Counted from the first letter of the stretch, positions 38,001 through 53,000 are shown. The stretch is DNA of 64,000 nt from Antedon mediterranea (GCF_964355755.1 NC_092672.1:4278001-4342000); one strand, 5' to 3'. Notes: a model not told the origin generated them from the sequence alone. Numbers and translations are program-made.

Positions 38001-41000
38001 AATCTAAAACCATTTTATTTTTATATAATTTTTGTTATCTTTCATTTTACTATTCAATGTCAGTACAACCAACCAGAACTAGACAAATTTCCAATCACAC
38101 TTATCAAATTCATTATAAGAATGCCCTTTGACCTCTTGCTACTAATCATAATATACAATAATTGTTTTTGTTTAATAACAGTGTATAATATTCCATTGTT
38201 CTTTTATTAGTTCCAATAACACTACTACAATGTAATAATTTATTCATGGCTGCATTGTAATAGTTACTTAGTATGTACTGCATATTCATTTAAAACTGAA
38301 TGAAAGATTCCACACAGATCAGTTAATAAATAGCTATTAACGCAATTTTATTTGGTAGTATTTAGTCTACTACTTACAGTTATTATCTAATATAATGGAA
38401 ATTATAATCCTCATTTCTTGGCTCATCTTAAAGATGTATTGTCCTCCTGGAAATGAATGTTTAACATTTTTTTTGTTGCATATGCCATTTTTTCACAATT
38501 TAGTTATCCACAAAATTATTTACCTGAAAAAACTATAATGTTGTAAAGCAAAAGATGGTCAAATTGGCTGCCAGCCAATGGATTTTTGGTTGAGTTTAAC
38601 CATTTATTATGTTATTTTATAGGTAAAAACATTTTTTTTTTCTACGGAAGTGATTACAGAAATTTTTATTAAAACTACAAAATAACCTATTCAAAGTCTG
38701 ATTTAAATAATCTTCATTTTTCATGTTTTTGGGGGAACAATACGTCTTTAAATAAACATAAAGGAAAAGAAATATCTTACAAATCTTTTGTTTAATTTTA
38801 TAATGTGTAAGGCTCACAGGCAAGCCTGTACTTTTTATATTATTTGTCAAGGTCATTTTTATGACATTTCACCATTTTTAATATGCATTGTTGTTGACAT
38901 TGCAATATGTTTTATTTTACTCATTAGTGAAGACTGAATCAATACCAGGCATCTATCATTATTATTACTTTTGTTTGATAATGACCTGTCATTGTTAAAG
39001 ATAGAATAAGAAAATATACATTATGTTAATGCTGTTATTGGAGTCAAATTCAGTTGTCTATTGACACAGGAGGCTATTATATCATGACACAGTGGAAGCT
39101 GTAATTAAGTTTTCTATTTAATTTTTAGTAGCATGTTAAGTAATATTATTTGTACTCTATTATTGTGTTTTTTTTCTTCTCATGTCATAAATTAAAGAAT
39201 TAAAATTTTAATATGTTTTAGGGACCATCTCAATATTTAGTTGTTAAGTTGTTTATTGGACAACGATGTGTGGATGACGCAACCTTTCAGAAAAATATGC
39301 AAATTAATTTTGAGACTGTCCCTTATTCATATTCAATGCTACCAAAGTATATAATTTGTCTCTTATTTACATGTAGACTGCACTCTTTCTATTGTTTCAG
39401 GATGCCAGGTGGATCTCAGCGCGATCAGATGAATGTATATAAAAGAGTGCGCCCCCTTAGTCCTTCGTTGCACCGATATGCAGTATTTCCACCTCGTGAA
39501 ACCCCGCATTATGCAGTTAGAGAGACTCCGTACGCCAGTATTTATGGAGGACATGGGCATCAAGACTTAAGGCAACAGGTAATATATTCAGTAGGTAGCT
39601 GGCCTTGATGGTGATAGAATAAATAATGTTATAGGCTTAACACAAAAAAGCAGTACTTAGTTTGGGGCGTTTTGATTCTTAATTTCTTCAAATCAGGCGG
39701 TGGGGATTGAAAATAAAAAAACAATTGCAGAATGTGTAGCTTGGCTTTATAGCGATTGAATGAATAATATTGAAAGCCTGTGTTCTCACAATGAGCAATT
39801 GTGATATAAATATATGAAATTGAAAGTGTATTAAAAGATGATTTTTGTTATTGATATTGCAGGAATACAATTCCTGGGATCACAGAGATTCTCAATATGG
39901 AGCCCCCTCTATGAATCGGAGGCGTCCTTCATTGTTGTCAGAGTTCCATGGACACCAAACAGCTGATAGGTGAGATTTCAATCCATTTGCTTTTTAAAGT
40001 TTAATTGTTGAAATGTCATTTTGTGCTTGGCTAAAAAATAGTGTACAGTTTCAATGAGCCTAGTTTTAGGGGCGAGTTTTTCAATTTTCAGACAATCCCA
40101 TTTTGAGAGAGTTTTCAAAGAGTCCAGTAGCAGTATTCACCATTCATAATTAAATTGAGATATTTCCCTTAAATATTAAGTATTTCCCTTAAATTGCATA
40201 AATATTTAAGTATTTCCCTTAAATTGCTTTATACTTAGGCCTAAATAGGAGATTTTTTTAAATTTTGAATGTTTCCTTTAGCCTAAGTGAGAATTTGCAA
40301 ATATGCTCATAGATTTGTGGAATATTCTCAGTTTTCAGACAGTCCAATTTAATGGATAGTTCCTAGTTTTCAGGGATTCCAATTTGGGAGAGTTTGTTTG
40401 TAATTGCACATGCAGTTGTTATTTATCAAAGGGGTAGATCATTAGCCAATTATTAATAATGATGCAAGTGATTTGACAAAAACTGAAAAACTACAGCTGC
40501 GCTTGCTGTGATATATTTATTAATGTTGTTGCAACATTTGATGATTTTTCTTCCTGACTTTGGGCGCAGTCTATTAAGTTTCAAACAGGCATACATATTA
40601 AATTCGTCAAGATCCCAATCACCCTCAAATAAATTCTTTAAACTTAGCTAAACTGGTAGACTGATCACTCTGAATCAAAACACTAAACGTTGCCAACAAT
40701 CATTTGTATATCAATCTATTCATGTATTTAATAGCAAGTTTGTTAGATCTCTGTAATTTCTTAAATAGCCCTTATAATTTTACACGAAACTATTTTCACC
40801 CATACAACAAGAGTACCTCATTTGTTTTTAATGAATCATGCATTTATTCTAGGACTGCAGAGTATTATCGGCATCATGAATTTGGGGCAGCCAATCAACT
40901 GGCAGTTGCAGCGCATATGGAAGTGCCTGAGGTCCTATCTGCAAAGCGCCCTCGCTTGAATGACCCTGATGCGGAAAAATCGATACGCATACTTCACCAA

Positions 41001-44000
41001 CCCACAGATCAACAAGTACAAGCAGTAGAGATAAAGAAGGTGACAATTTATAATAACATTCTCTTGTGGAATTCATTTTAATTTAAAGAATAAACTGAAA
41101 ATCACCCTCTGATAATGCAGAGATTTCATTTGACTGTTGTATTGATCTTTGTACATAAAAGAAAGAATGATAAATAAAAATAAAACTTATTTGTTTTTGT
41201 GTAGGAACCACCATTTATACCTAAAGTCGAGAATATTTCACCAACGCCATGTGACCAAGAAGCAGCTTCTAAACTGTCCAAAGACGAGTTGGTGTTATGT
41301 ATGGACAAAGTAGATAAAGAGATCTCTATAGTAGAGACCCAGATTAAGAACCTTAAACAGAAGCAGGTAGGGTACATGTGTGTTCTTGTTACCAAAAGCA
41401 ATGATAAACCTGCACAATGGGAGACCCAGGATTTTTAAATAGGGGGGCCGCAGGAGGGCTGGGCCTAATTTACTGCCCTATTTTTCTTATCATTAACATA
41501 ACAGTGTGTCTTCTGAATACCTTTCAAATATATTTCTATCTTAAAATATTACATTCCAGGATGAACTCGAGCGGAGGGCAGCTAAACCTCCTAAAACAGA
41601 CAAGGAGGCCACAAATGATACCGGTCCAGAGCCCAAGCAACAAAACGTGATACAGATGATTTATGCTGAAAACAGGGTATGTTTATTCATAAAATTCATA
41701 TAAAATTTAATAATTTTTTTAATTACACACATCAATAGCTACTAAATTTATAATAGAATTCTTTACTTCTTAATTTGTTGTTCATATCTTCAAAATCAAT
41801 AAAAACGTCTCAAGTGAAAAAAATCATTGTGAATATTAATTATAGATATGATCGAGATGAGTCGCATAGCTGCGTACGTAAGCCATGCTTAGAACTACGC
41901 CTGGCTTCAGTGAAATTAACACACTTCATTTTCCTTCGTATCATCATGTGACTTGGTTTGACCTTTATTTAGCCTTCCCAGTGAGCTCATTAAATGGAGG
42001 TCAGGTTGTTGTGGTCTTTTGATGCATCTAAATGCTCAGAGCTTAGATATCTGTTTCTTTGTGGCTTCAGTTATTCGTGAAGTAGACGTTATTGTTATAC
42101 ATTTGAAATTTATATTTATGATTTATATTTTTGTAAATATAACATTTAATTTTATGTACCATATCATTCATTTTTTTTTCAATATTTTTATTTGACGATA
42201 TCATTTAATGTAGAAATGTTTACATTTTGATATCAATAATTTCCAAAATAAATAAGTAGAAAATGAATTAAATAATTTGAATAATTTTTATACTAAATGT
42301 TTGACCTTTCACCTTCTTATACATTCCACTTCCCATCCGTGTTAATAGACCATATTCATTTTATTAAAAAAAAAATATTTAGTTGATATGAATTTTTTTT
42401 GTTTAATACAAACATAAAAAATTAGACGTTAAACATTGTTGTATATAGATATATATATTTAAAATTTATAGAAATAACTACATTTAATTCCATATACGTA
42501 ACCATATCATTCATTGTATTACAAAATATTCTAATTAAATGACATAATTTAATGTAGAAATGTATACCAGATATATATATATCAATAATTTCCAAAATAA
42601 ATAGGTAGTAAATGAATTAAACAATTAAGCATAATAATAATAATAATAATAGTTGATTTTAATTTTGAATAATGTTTTATACCAAAAGTTTGACCTTTCA
42701 CCTTCTCATCCTTTCCATTCCGCATCCCTGTTAAAAAACAAAATTATTATTGCAAATAAGTGTATTTAGTATATTCTGTATATATTTAGTTATAACTATA
42801 AACGTGGCTGCAATATCATAATTTACAGTGTAATAAGTGATATTTTAAAATGTTTTTATTAAAATGTATTTTTTTCAATCTAGCAACGAAAAGCACACTC
42901 TGTATGACAAACAACACTTTAACTACTACCATGTCACAGTATAGTAATTAGATAAGTAGATAAGATGCTTGTAGTCTGTAAGGTAACCTATAAATACAAG
43001 ATGATTGCTTAGGGGACAAGATATAGGCCAGGTTATGCCGCCTTCGTCGCCGCGAATGATAAACATAGACCAAGCTTTGCTTTACCAATGCGCTATAAGC
43101 ATGCCGAAATTGGTTCAACTTGACTGGCTCTCTGATTAAAGTGGCCTTTCGTTAAAAAAAGAATCATTTCTTAAGCTCTGTCTACACTATTAAACTAGTT
43201 TGACAAAAAAAAGTTTGATGGGCACAAGTATGGTAGTGATATACCCAAATATGGTAGTGGTATGACATCATGTCAATATATGGGCACATCACATTTTTTG
43301 GCCACATAAAGTTTGATAGTGTAGACAGAGCTTTAAAAACAATAAATGATATTTGTCCGTGCAAAAGGGTCAACATTATAGAATATTTTTTATTATATGC
43401 GATTTAGTTGGTTTATTGTTTGATCCTTAAACTAAACTAATATAAATGTAATTTATAAACGTCAAAGTAAACACAAGCTGATAATGGATATTTCTATTAT
43501 TTACAATATGCATTTACCTCTTGACGAGAAAATCACAACACTTCAAAGATTTAAAGGCTGAGCTTAATATTTATTTTAAAACATTGTTTTGTTAGACCTT
43601 CTACAATGTATTGTGAATGTTATTATTGTATTACAAATATCATGAATAAATGTTGTAGTTGCACTGGAGAAAGTAATTGAGTCTTAAGCTCTGCCTACAC
43701 TATCAAACTTTATGTGACAAGAAAAAATGTGAAGACGTCATATCACTACCATTTTGACCATATCACTACCATATTTGGGTACATGACACCTTTTTGTCAT
43801 ATAAAGTTTGATAGTGTAGACAGAGTTTAAAGGCATTTTAGCCATCTAGATTTCTATCTTTCAAAAAAGGAGGAGAACAATTTTTTTTTGTGGATATATT
43901 AATTTTTCAATGTTTTTATTTTAGAGAAAAGCTGAGGAATCTCACAATGTGTTGTCAAATCTGGGGCCTAAGAATGATCTGGTAAGTTTGAAAGCTACGA

Positions 44001-47000
44001 TCTCTTATTTATTAAACTGGATGGTTCATAGAAATACTCTAAGAGATTTAAACTGTTGATGGCTATAATTATAAGTACAGGTTCTAAAATTGGTTTTTAA
44101 CTTTTATTAGTGTTAACTTATTCTTAATTTGGTGTGTAAATCTATATTATTTTTTCTAGCCATTGTATAACCAACCATCTGACAGTTCCCAATATCAAGA
44201 AAATATACAAACGTATGTATCTTATATTTATTTTGCATTTCCCCTGTGTAAAGAACTATTTCTCAATCTATTAACAACAATTGTTATAGCCCCACTTGTA
44301 TATAATACTTAATAAGTTTTTTTGAAATAGGAAGTGTAAATGTAGTTTTGGTCTACACTATCAAACTTTATGTGAAAACAAAATGTGATGTGCCCATATA
44401 TGGACATGATGATGTCATATCACTACCATATTCAGGCATATCACCAACATATTGGGCACATCACACTTTTTTTGTCAAACTAGTTTGATAGTGTAGACAG
44501 AGCTTAAGTCCATAGAATATGGTATATCAATACACATTCAAATCATAGTGTAATTATGGATTATTAATTTTGCAGGCATCTTGCCATGAGAAAGAAGTTG
44601 ATTCTGTTTCTCAAGTGCAGGAACACCACAAGGAAATTACGAGTAAGTGCTTATAACATTACATTGGGAGAAGTTCAAAGTTCAAAGTTGACTGTGCTGA
44701 TTTCAATAAACTCCCAGACTCTCCCGGCCATCAATGTATAAAAAAAAGAGTTGCTCTCGTTTGAAGAGTATTTTCAGAAACAAAATGCCATTTTAGTATG
44801 TAAAGCTCTACCTACACTATTAAACTATTTTGACAAAAAATGTGTGATGTGCCCAAATATAGTAGTGATATGACATCATCATGTCCATATATGTCCATAT
44901 TCACATAAAGTTTGATAGTGTAGTGTATGTTGTCAGTTGTATGTTATGCTTGATTGATTTTATGGTCTAATGCCACATCAGGCTTTTACTATCAGAAGTA
45001 CAAAATCATTTTGTATATTAATATCTTATCTATGACTCATTTACTATCATATGTTACTGTCTACACACAATCTGCTTTTACAGAATTTAAATGTATTTGT
45101 AGAATGTAGATACATATCTGGAGACTTAATGTCAACAAAAGCAGCCTATCGCCCAATTTTAGATAATAAAATATTGTACTTTATATATAAAATGTATGCG
45201 ATATATGTTTTTAAATTACAAAAAAATAAATAACTAAATGAACTATGCACTTTAAAAAAAATAAAATCTTTGACCTACAAAACAAATCAGGTCTAAAATC
45301 ATGTCTATATTTTCCAGTAATGTTAAGTTATATATACCGATTTCATTTTGTTAAAATTAATATTAAAATTCAATTTCTTTAGGAGCAAGGTTTATGTGAA
45401 AAATATGATAAGCTTATGGAATCATGGGAGAAGAGAATGGATCGATTGGAGAACAATGCGAAAAGGAAGTAAGTTAAATTTAAACTTTATCAAGTAGATT
45501 GGACCTTGAATCTTAATTACAATGAATGTTTATGAATGTAATGGAGAGAATAAGGAGTAGTGCCATTAGCCTTGTATAAATTAATTTTTGTCCCCACAAA
45601 ATCCTGAATTTAGTAAAGATAGGACGATTATTATTATAGGCATATTGCCAAGAATAGCCAGAAGTGATTTCATTCACTGTCCTTCTCAAGGTAGCACCTC
45701 TGTTCACAAGACAAACATACAAGTCACATGTGTGATACGTAATCAACCATTGCAATGACAAGAATATTCTTAGTATCTAAAGCTCTGTCTACACTATCAA
45801 AAAAGATTTGCCCAAATATGGTAGTGATATTCCCAAATATGGTAGTGATATGTCATCATCATGTCCATATATAGGCACATCACATTTTTTTGTCATAAAG
45901 TTTGATAGTGTAGACAGAGCTTTATAAAGCATGGTAATCCACAACTAATATCAATGATCGATGTTTATATTGCAACGGTGTGTTGCAAAATCCAGTAGGA
46001 TATGTATCTACATAATGTGTGTTCAGACGGTAGTCCAATATTTGTTCAGTATATAGTTTTTTCTTGAGTTGAACTTAGGACTTTATGATTAAAAGTAAAG
46101 CGCCTTATCTACAATACTTTACAATCAGTATTTGTTGATTAGTCTGAGTTTAGTCCATTCTATTTCGATGAGTAATATGTAGGTTTGAACCTGCAAGAAA
46201 AGTGATTAAAAATTATCTAATACTATTATGAATAATTTTTATGATGGGTTTTTTTGGACTGAATAATGCAATAGTGTACTATCCTTAAGGTGAAGGTCGA
46301 TAGTCAGTTTGAAATCATGAAACATTTAATTTAATTGATTTTGACATTTGTATTTAGGCAGGAAATGCCTCCCAAGTAACACATTTCCTCTCTCCTTAGT
46401 CTGTAACATAGAGTAGGTCAGATTATGAGGAATTGCCGATCAAACTCGAGTAATAACAAAAAACCAATGCTTAATCTCTCAAACAACATTCACGCCATTT
46501 TCCGCCTCATGTACGTTTGTTGGCTAATATGTGTGTGTCACTGAACTGAATTCGAGCTATTGCTGACAATTTTTAAGTGTGGTTGACTGATGTTGTGAGT
46601 GATACATTGCAGATGAGAAATTACTGTAGCATTCTAGACAGAATTTAATTTCAAAAACATACTTCTGTTTAGCTACCATTCTTTAAAAATGTATTTATTT
46701 AAAAACATATTAATTTATACAAGATAAAAAATCAGGTATAGATATTGCACCTGTTTTACATATCGTCCTGTTTTTCAGAGAAGTAGATTAAAAAACATGA
46801 ATTACTTTAAACTTTATTCACATCATACAAATAGTAAAATATGTGAAAAGGAGCCAAAAAATAGCTTTCGCTAATCGAGGTTTGGCTCCTGTAAAAAGAC
46901 ATTAAATAACTTCATTATTTAAAAATTTGTAAAATTAATAAAAAAAAAAAAATTAGGGTCTTATGTTAGTTTTCTTCAATGTATGCCTATGGTCATGATA

Positions 47001-50000
47001 GATAAAGAGGTAATTTTTTAATAAATTTTCATTAAACATTTTTACCTCCAGGAAATAATTTTAATAACTAAAAGTGGACTATCCTAATCAAAATCACCAT
47101 TTGTTAGGTGTCGATCAAAACATTTTTTACTGAATTTTACTGATATTGGTTGTATTCTCTCACCTCATCTTTGTTTAAATTGAATTTAAAAAAAAAAAAA
47201 AAAAATTAAACTCTCTCTTTATAGTTCGGTATTCAATGAATATTTTATCTATTTCTTTGTTTATCTCCATTGTGATTTTGATCCCCCCAAAAAACTGGGT
47301 GAAGAATTTGAAAGCATAATTGAACCTATGTTCTAAAAAAAAAAATCTTTTATTGCCAAGATCTTTTTATTAGAGACTGACATATTTTATGTGTTTAGTA
47401 CTAATTGGCTAATACAATTATTTAATTTCAATGCTCTTTATCATATTATAGATAATAATAACCAAATGAATCCGATTGAACAAGATTCCCTATCTTTATA
47501 CTGTAGTGTCTGATTCTATTAAACCATGGCTAATGCAACGGCTTTCATTACTGTTGACTCGGTGCTATTATACTTTCAGGGGCAAGGACGCGAAGGCTAG
47601 GGAGTATTTTGAAAAGCAATTCCCAGAAATTCGAAAGCAAAGGGAACAACAAGAAAGGTTTTCAAGGTAATTTTCAACAAGAATAATAATAATAATAATA
47701 ATAATAATATTAAAAATAATATTAAAAATAATATGGATTCATATAGCGTACATACAACTCAAGAGTGCTCAAAGCCTGTGAAAAATATGAAAAGAATTAA
47801 ATGAAAAGAATTAAATGAAAAGAATTAAATATATATAGTGTATGAGAACTATCATTTTATATGGCTTTTTAAATGATAAAAAGAACCCCTACTTTGGGAC
47901 ACCCATATTAAAGAGATATTTTCCCATGAAATGAATGCGGGAAATATAACACTACTAACAACACCTATTCAACGGACACCATTATAAAGGGGACATTTTC
48001 CCATGAAACAAATGAGGAGAAATTAAACATGACTAACAACCACCCCTATTCAAGAGGACATGAAGGGGACAATTTGTTTTGCCCCAAAGGTGTCCCTTAA
48101 TAGGGGGTTTTACTGTATACAATTAACTCCAAATTGTTTAATGAACTTAGTCCCATGTGGTCCTATGTATGAGTATGGTATCAATACTTAATGTGATGAC
48201 ACGTCTGACCTTACCAAAAATGAATATAAACTCTACATTTGTTGAAATACATTTAAAGGTTAGCATTTTGGAGGAAATACAACTCATGAAATGTCTCTAT
48301 TAATTAATTATCTCCCTATTTGATTTATCTACTTTCAAGTCTAATGCTAATGTTAATTAAAATGATGAATTTGAAATAATTAATCAATTTACCTAAAGTA
48401 GGCGGGGGAGTATAAACTAGTCGTTTAATTTAAAATATGATGATTGATATCTAGGCCTTGGTATAACTTTTTTTAAACTAGACCACTGGATTGTTAATAT
48501 CCATTTTTCTGTTGAATGATTGTGGTTAAAATAAGTTCACAAAAAACATAAAATTGTTTTTATTTTGAATATATTTTTTAAACCGTAAAAATTTTCAATT
48601 AATTTTATTTATTTCTGTTGGTGTCCTATTAAAATATTTAAAAAAAAAATGTTTTTATTTTGTTGTGTTGTATTGATATTATGTTTTGTGTTTTTTTTAT
48701 CCTACAGGGCTGGTAGTAGGAGTACTTGGGGGAATATTGCAAGAAGTGACGCTGAGCTGGCCGAGATTGTGGACGGCCTAAATGAAGCTGAGGCTAACGA
48801 TAGGCATATCAGAAGTCTTGCTGTTGTACCGCCGATGCTGTTTGACAGTCATCAACGTAGGATTAAATATATTAATAAAAATGGTAGGTATTTTTTATAA
48901 TTTATGTTAAAAAAGTAAATTGCCAGATTTCTGACAATTTTGGTAATATTGATGAGTTACACACAGAATAAATTGTAAATATAAATATTATATTTTATAG
49001 GCATTGTAGAGGATCCCATGAAAGAACACAAAGAAAAACAATTGTTTAACACGTGGTCAGACGAAGAAAAAGAAATGTTTAAAGAGAAATTCCTACAACA
49101 TCCTAAGAACTTCCTTTTAATAGCATCATTTTTAGAAAAAAAGGTAAGAAAAAAATGTTTTATTAAGATTTATTAATTACATAATATTAGTAGCAGTAGT
49201 AGTAGTAAAGATGTAGCTTGGTGGTTAACATACTTGCCTTTCAATTCCAGAGTCTATTGTTCAATCCTGACCTAGTGCCAGGGTTGTACCTCACAACTCT
49301 TTCGACTCCACTCCCTAAGCCCTAAATGAGACTTAGTTTATAAGCATGATAAATGATTAAATAGTTTATCCATCTTGTAATTGTTGGATGGGTATAACTA
49401 AATAAATAAATTAAAAAATGTTTATTCAGTCTCTGAAGATGATGACGTTTTCAAAAAGGAAAAGAAAGGGCCCCAATATTTTTGCTAATAATCCACTGAT
49501 TTGTTTTAGAGTGTTGCAGATTGTGTTTTACATTATTACCAAACCAAGAAAAGCGACAACTACAAACAGATACTAAGGAAAAACCAAGCAAAGAAAGGTC
49601 GCAGTACTAGGTTCCCACCCAAGACGAGCATTCCTCGAAATAACGATGATGAAGATAGGGAAGACAAAGAAGAAGACTCCAAACAACCGCCAACGTAAGT
49701 TAATGTAAACATCTTAAGATATCGCACAAACCTTCTCTTTAATGACATATTGTCAGAAATTGGACTGGAAAAAAAAATTATTTACATGAAAAAAACTGTA
49801 ATTAAAGGAAAGAATATTCAAATTGACTGCCAGCCAATGGATTTTTGGTTAAATTTAACCGTTGGTATTTTTATAACTGATTTTTTGTGTTTTTTTTATT
49901 TCATAAAAACTACAAAATAACCTATTCAAAATCTGATTTTAATAATCTTCATTTATCATGTTTTTAATTTAATAATATAATCTTTAATAGAAAGTTTATA

Positions 50001-53000
50001 TACTTAGGATATGCATTTCATCAGTTTAATTCAACAACCCAAATACATAATTTTACCTTGAATCGATCCTATTAAGTATGTAAGCTAGAAGAATGTTGAC
50101 ATGCATTAGCCAACTAAAGTGCATACTTAGTTTGTTCTGTGTTGGCATTTGCTCAAGTAAATTTCACATAATGTTTGGTTGTATCTCTTCAGTTCAAGTA
50201 ACATAAACGAATACATTTTTAAGGTCTCACTCCAAATAAAAAGCACCTTTGAGACCAAACATTACTATTTTTAATAGCTTTAGCCCCTATAAACTTTACA
50301 ACCATCCACCACACTGCAATTTTGTCTCTTCTTAGAGATACAATATAACCATTGTTTTATGTATTTACGTATTGATAGAGAAAAAGAAAAGTTTTACGTA
50401 CGTCTTTCGGTCCCATACCGTACATAAAATGTACTACTGCAAAGCTTCCGTTTGAATTCAGTGAACCCATATTCCAGGCAACACATTAATTCATAGAATA
50501 AAATTATTATGATTCTTTATTCTTTATCAGGAGAAGTAGAACAAAAGAACGAGAAGAAAATGCTGAAAAGGAAAAGCAGGAGGAAGAAAAGGAAAAGGAG
50601 AAGGATAAAGAAAAAGAGAAGGAAAAGGAAGAGGAGGAATCAAAAGTAAAAAATGAGAAAAGCGATAAAAATGAGCAACAAGTTGATGCTCCAATAACTT
50701 CTACATTGGCGACTGCTACAACTACAGTTGCGTCTTCTACTATGACTACCTCAACAGTGGAAGAACCAACATTAATAATAAACAATCAATCGGGGGACGG
50801 TAAGCATTTTAATTTATTAGGTTATATGCTATTTTGGTCACATTAAGCGGCAAGATTGAATGGAGAAGAGAGTGTTGGAGGCTTATATTCCAGGGAAGAG
50901 AAGAAGAGGAAGACCAAGATGCAAATCGAAAAAGACTATAACAGATGTGTTTGGCTCTATGGAGCAAGCAAGTAGGATGACAGAGGACAGGAGACGGTTT
51001 CAGAATGCTGTTAAAGAAGCCAGGCTCTGATCAGAGTTTGCTTTGACGACGACGACAATTTGTATACCACTATTTTGATTATATTACAATATTTCTGATT
51101 AGTTTATTTTTTAAGTCATTTATGGTTTTAGTAAATTATAATGATAATGTAATAAGCTCTGTCTACACTATGTGACAAAAAAATGTGATGTGCTAATATA
51201 TGGACATTATGATGTCATTTCCTTACCATATTTGGGTATCACTACCATATTTCGGAACATCACACTTTATTTTGTCAAACTAGCTTGATTAGTGTAGACA
51301 GAGCTTTAAATGTGATTACATGTTTGGTGTGTGGATGTAAAATTTAGAAAACTAAGGTCTTAGCTTTCTAGACATCCATTGAACTAATGACTGTATTTTT
51401 GTTTATTAATAAATAAGTATTTTTGTTTATTATGTATTTTAGGAGAGGCAACACACTGTTCAGTTTGCAGGAATTCTTTAGGCAGTAGTTTAAGTCGACC
51501 GGTCACGCACCAGAATTGTAGTATATTTGGTATTGAAAAATCACAGGTTGTTTCGAATATGAGAGTGTGCAGTAAATGTCGCTGTAGGTCTATTCGCAGA
51601 AGGCAAGTACAATACAGATCCTTAATTCTAATAACATACATACTATACATTATGCTAAAGCCTCAACAATAAAAGAATGCAAGAAATACAGTTTTAATGG
51701 TGAGTTTTTAAAGCTGGACGTTGGAATAGTTACAAGTAGCAATGTAGCCAGAGAATTTCTTTATGAATTTCATTTGCTTAAAACAAATATTCTTTTCCTT
51801 TAAGCACAGAAACAAAACAAAGAATTATTATTTATTCATTAATTATATGCTTATAATAGGTGCCCTATACCAACATGTAAAACACCGAAAAGAAAAGTTA
51901 GAAAATTAAAACTGTTACCTGCTAAGTGGTCAGAAATTCCAGAAGAACAAAGAAATAGTATAGCAGAAGAAATTGGTAGGTTTTTGATGGAACCCAAATT
52001 AATAATTATTATTAATAGCCTATTTATTAATACAAATAATTTTATCATTATTATGTTATTTGATTGTATATGTAATTATAATCATCCTCAAGCTTATTTG
52101 GAAACGGACTATGTCCTATAGACCCACGGCAGACAGAAGTCCAGCGCCTACCCCACATAGGGAGACAATTCCCTACTCTTTTGGAATATTGCATCAACTT
52201 CTTTAACATACACTATGTACATGAGACCAACAGCTTTCAATCCGAAGGCAATCAAAATGAATCTTACTGTACGTAAAGCTCCACTACTTCATGTGACAAA
52301 AAAATGTGAATATATGACATGATGATGCCATATCACTACCATATTTGGGCACATCACGCTAGTTTGATAGTGTAGACAGAGCTTTAGATAATCAATATGA
52401 AACAGGCAGGCTCAAAGCCATGCCTCCCACATGCTAGTCTATTTCCTTACTATTACGTCATATCATCGTGAGGTGGTTTCCCGAATGATCGTAAAAACTC
52501 GCTCTCTGAATTTCGTTTAAAAAAAGCAAACATTCACAATGTGTAGATACATTTCTCAATGCTTTCACAGTTTTTCTTTTCAATTATATTGTATGTACTT
52601 GTTCTTGTTAGGTTTAAGCGAAGAAATCCTGAAATGCTGTGCTGGCTGTTTTAATAGAATAGCCAGGAAACTTGGCACTGAAGGAAATGAGATGGAAATA
52701 TCAACCACATCTGATAAGATGAATGACGGTATGTTTTAAATTAATTTCTTCATTTTAGGATAATTATTAATGAAATGTTGTATTGGTGACTGTTAAAGAA
52801 TTTATTAGAGAATAATAGTGAAAGTTCCTTACTGTTATTATTTACAACACTACAATTTATTTTTAATGTGGGTTGCTTTAAATAACTATATAATTTGATT
52901 TTTTGGTTTTTGTTTTAAATTTATTACATTATTTTATTTAACAGAAACTTCATTAAGGTGGACAGAGGATGAAATGAGCACTGCCAAGAAAGGTAATTTT

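Larger units (their letters stand above)
32058..39400 (+). other. NCOR intron 1 (7.3 kb)
   Basis: Contains a MITE (33677-33810), three copies of AAGATGATCCCTG (34563, 35137, 35366), a possible decayed reading frame (36192-36401), a TIR transposon (36737-37657), and a dispersed repeat (38541-38735). The remainder is AT-rich without recognised content; long intron 1 of a regulator often holds enhancers, but none can be pointed to. Confidence 0.7.
41677..43924 (+). other. NCOR intron 6 with internal direct duplication and two MITEs
   Basis: A ~230-bp segment at 42137-42365 is repeated at 42475-42735; both have TATCATTCATT, TTTAATGTAGAAATGT, TCAATAATTTCCAAAATAAA and TTTGACCTTTCACCTTCT. The second copy gained an AAT run. 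No coding content seen. Confidence 0.7.
51443..52728 (+). other. Cysteine-rich region of NCOR between the SANT domains (exons 16-18)
   Basis: Exons 16-18 encode CSVC, a lone C in [20 protein letters not shown] and CCAGC within about 110 residues, separated by a basic stretch [13 protein letters not shown]. The grouping looks like a zinc-binding fold, perhaps two zinc ions. Human NCOR proteins, as I remember them, have no cysteine-rich block at this place; I believe arthropod SMRTER proteins do. The function is unknown. Confidence 0.7.

Noticed and set aside
49209-49290. Functional tRNA gene in NCOR intron 13
   Set aside because: A and B box-like words are present, but the arms do not form a cloverleaf and the body continues as a repeat with an A-rich tail.
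50507-50785. 92-codon minus-strand frame
   Set aside because: Antisense of the K/E-rich NCOR exon 15; F/S-rich low-complexity peptide.
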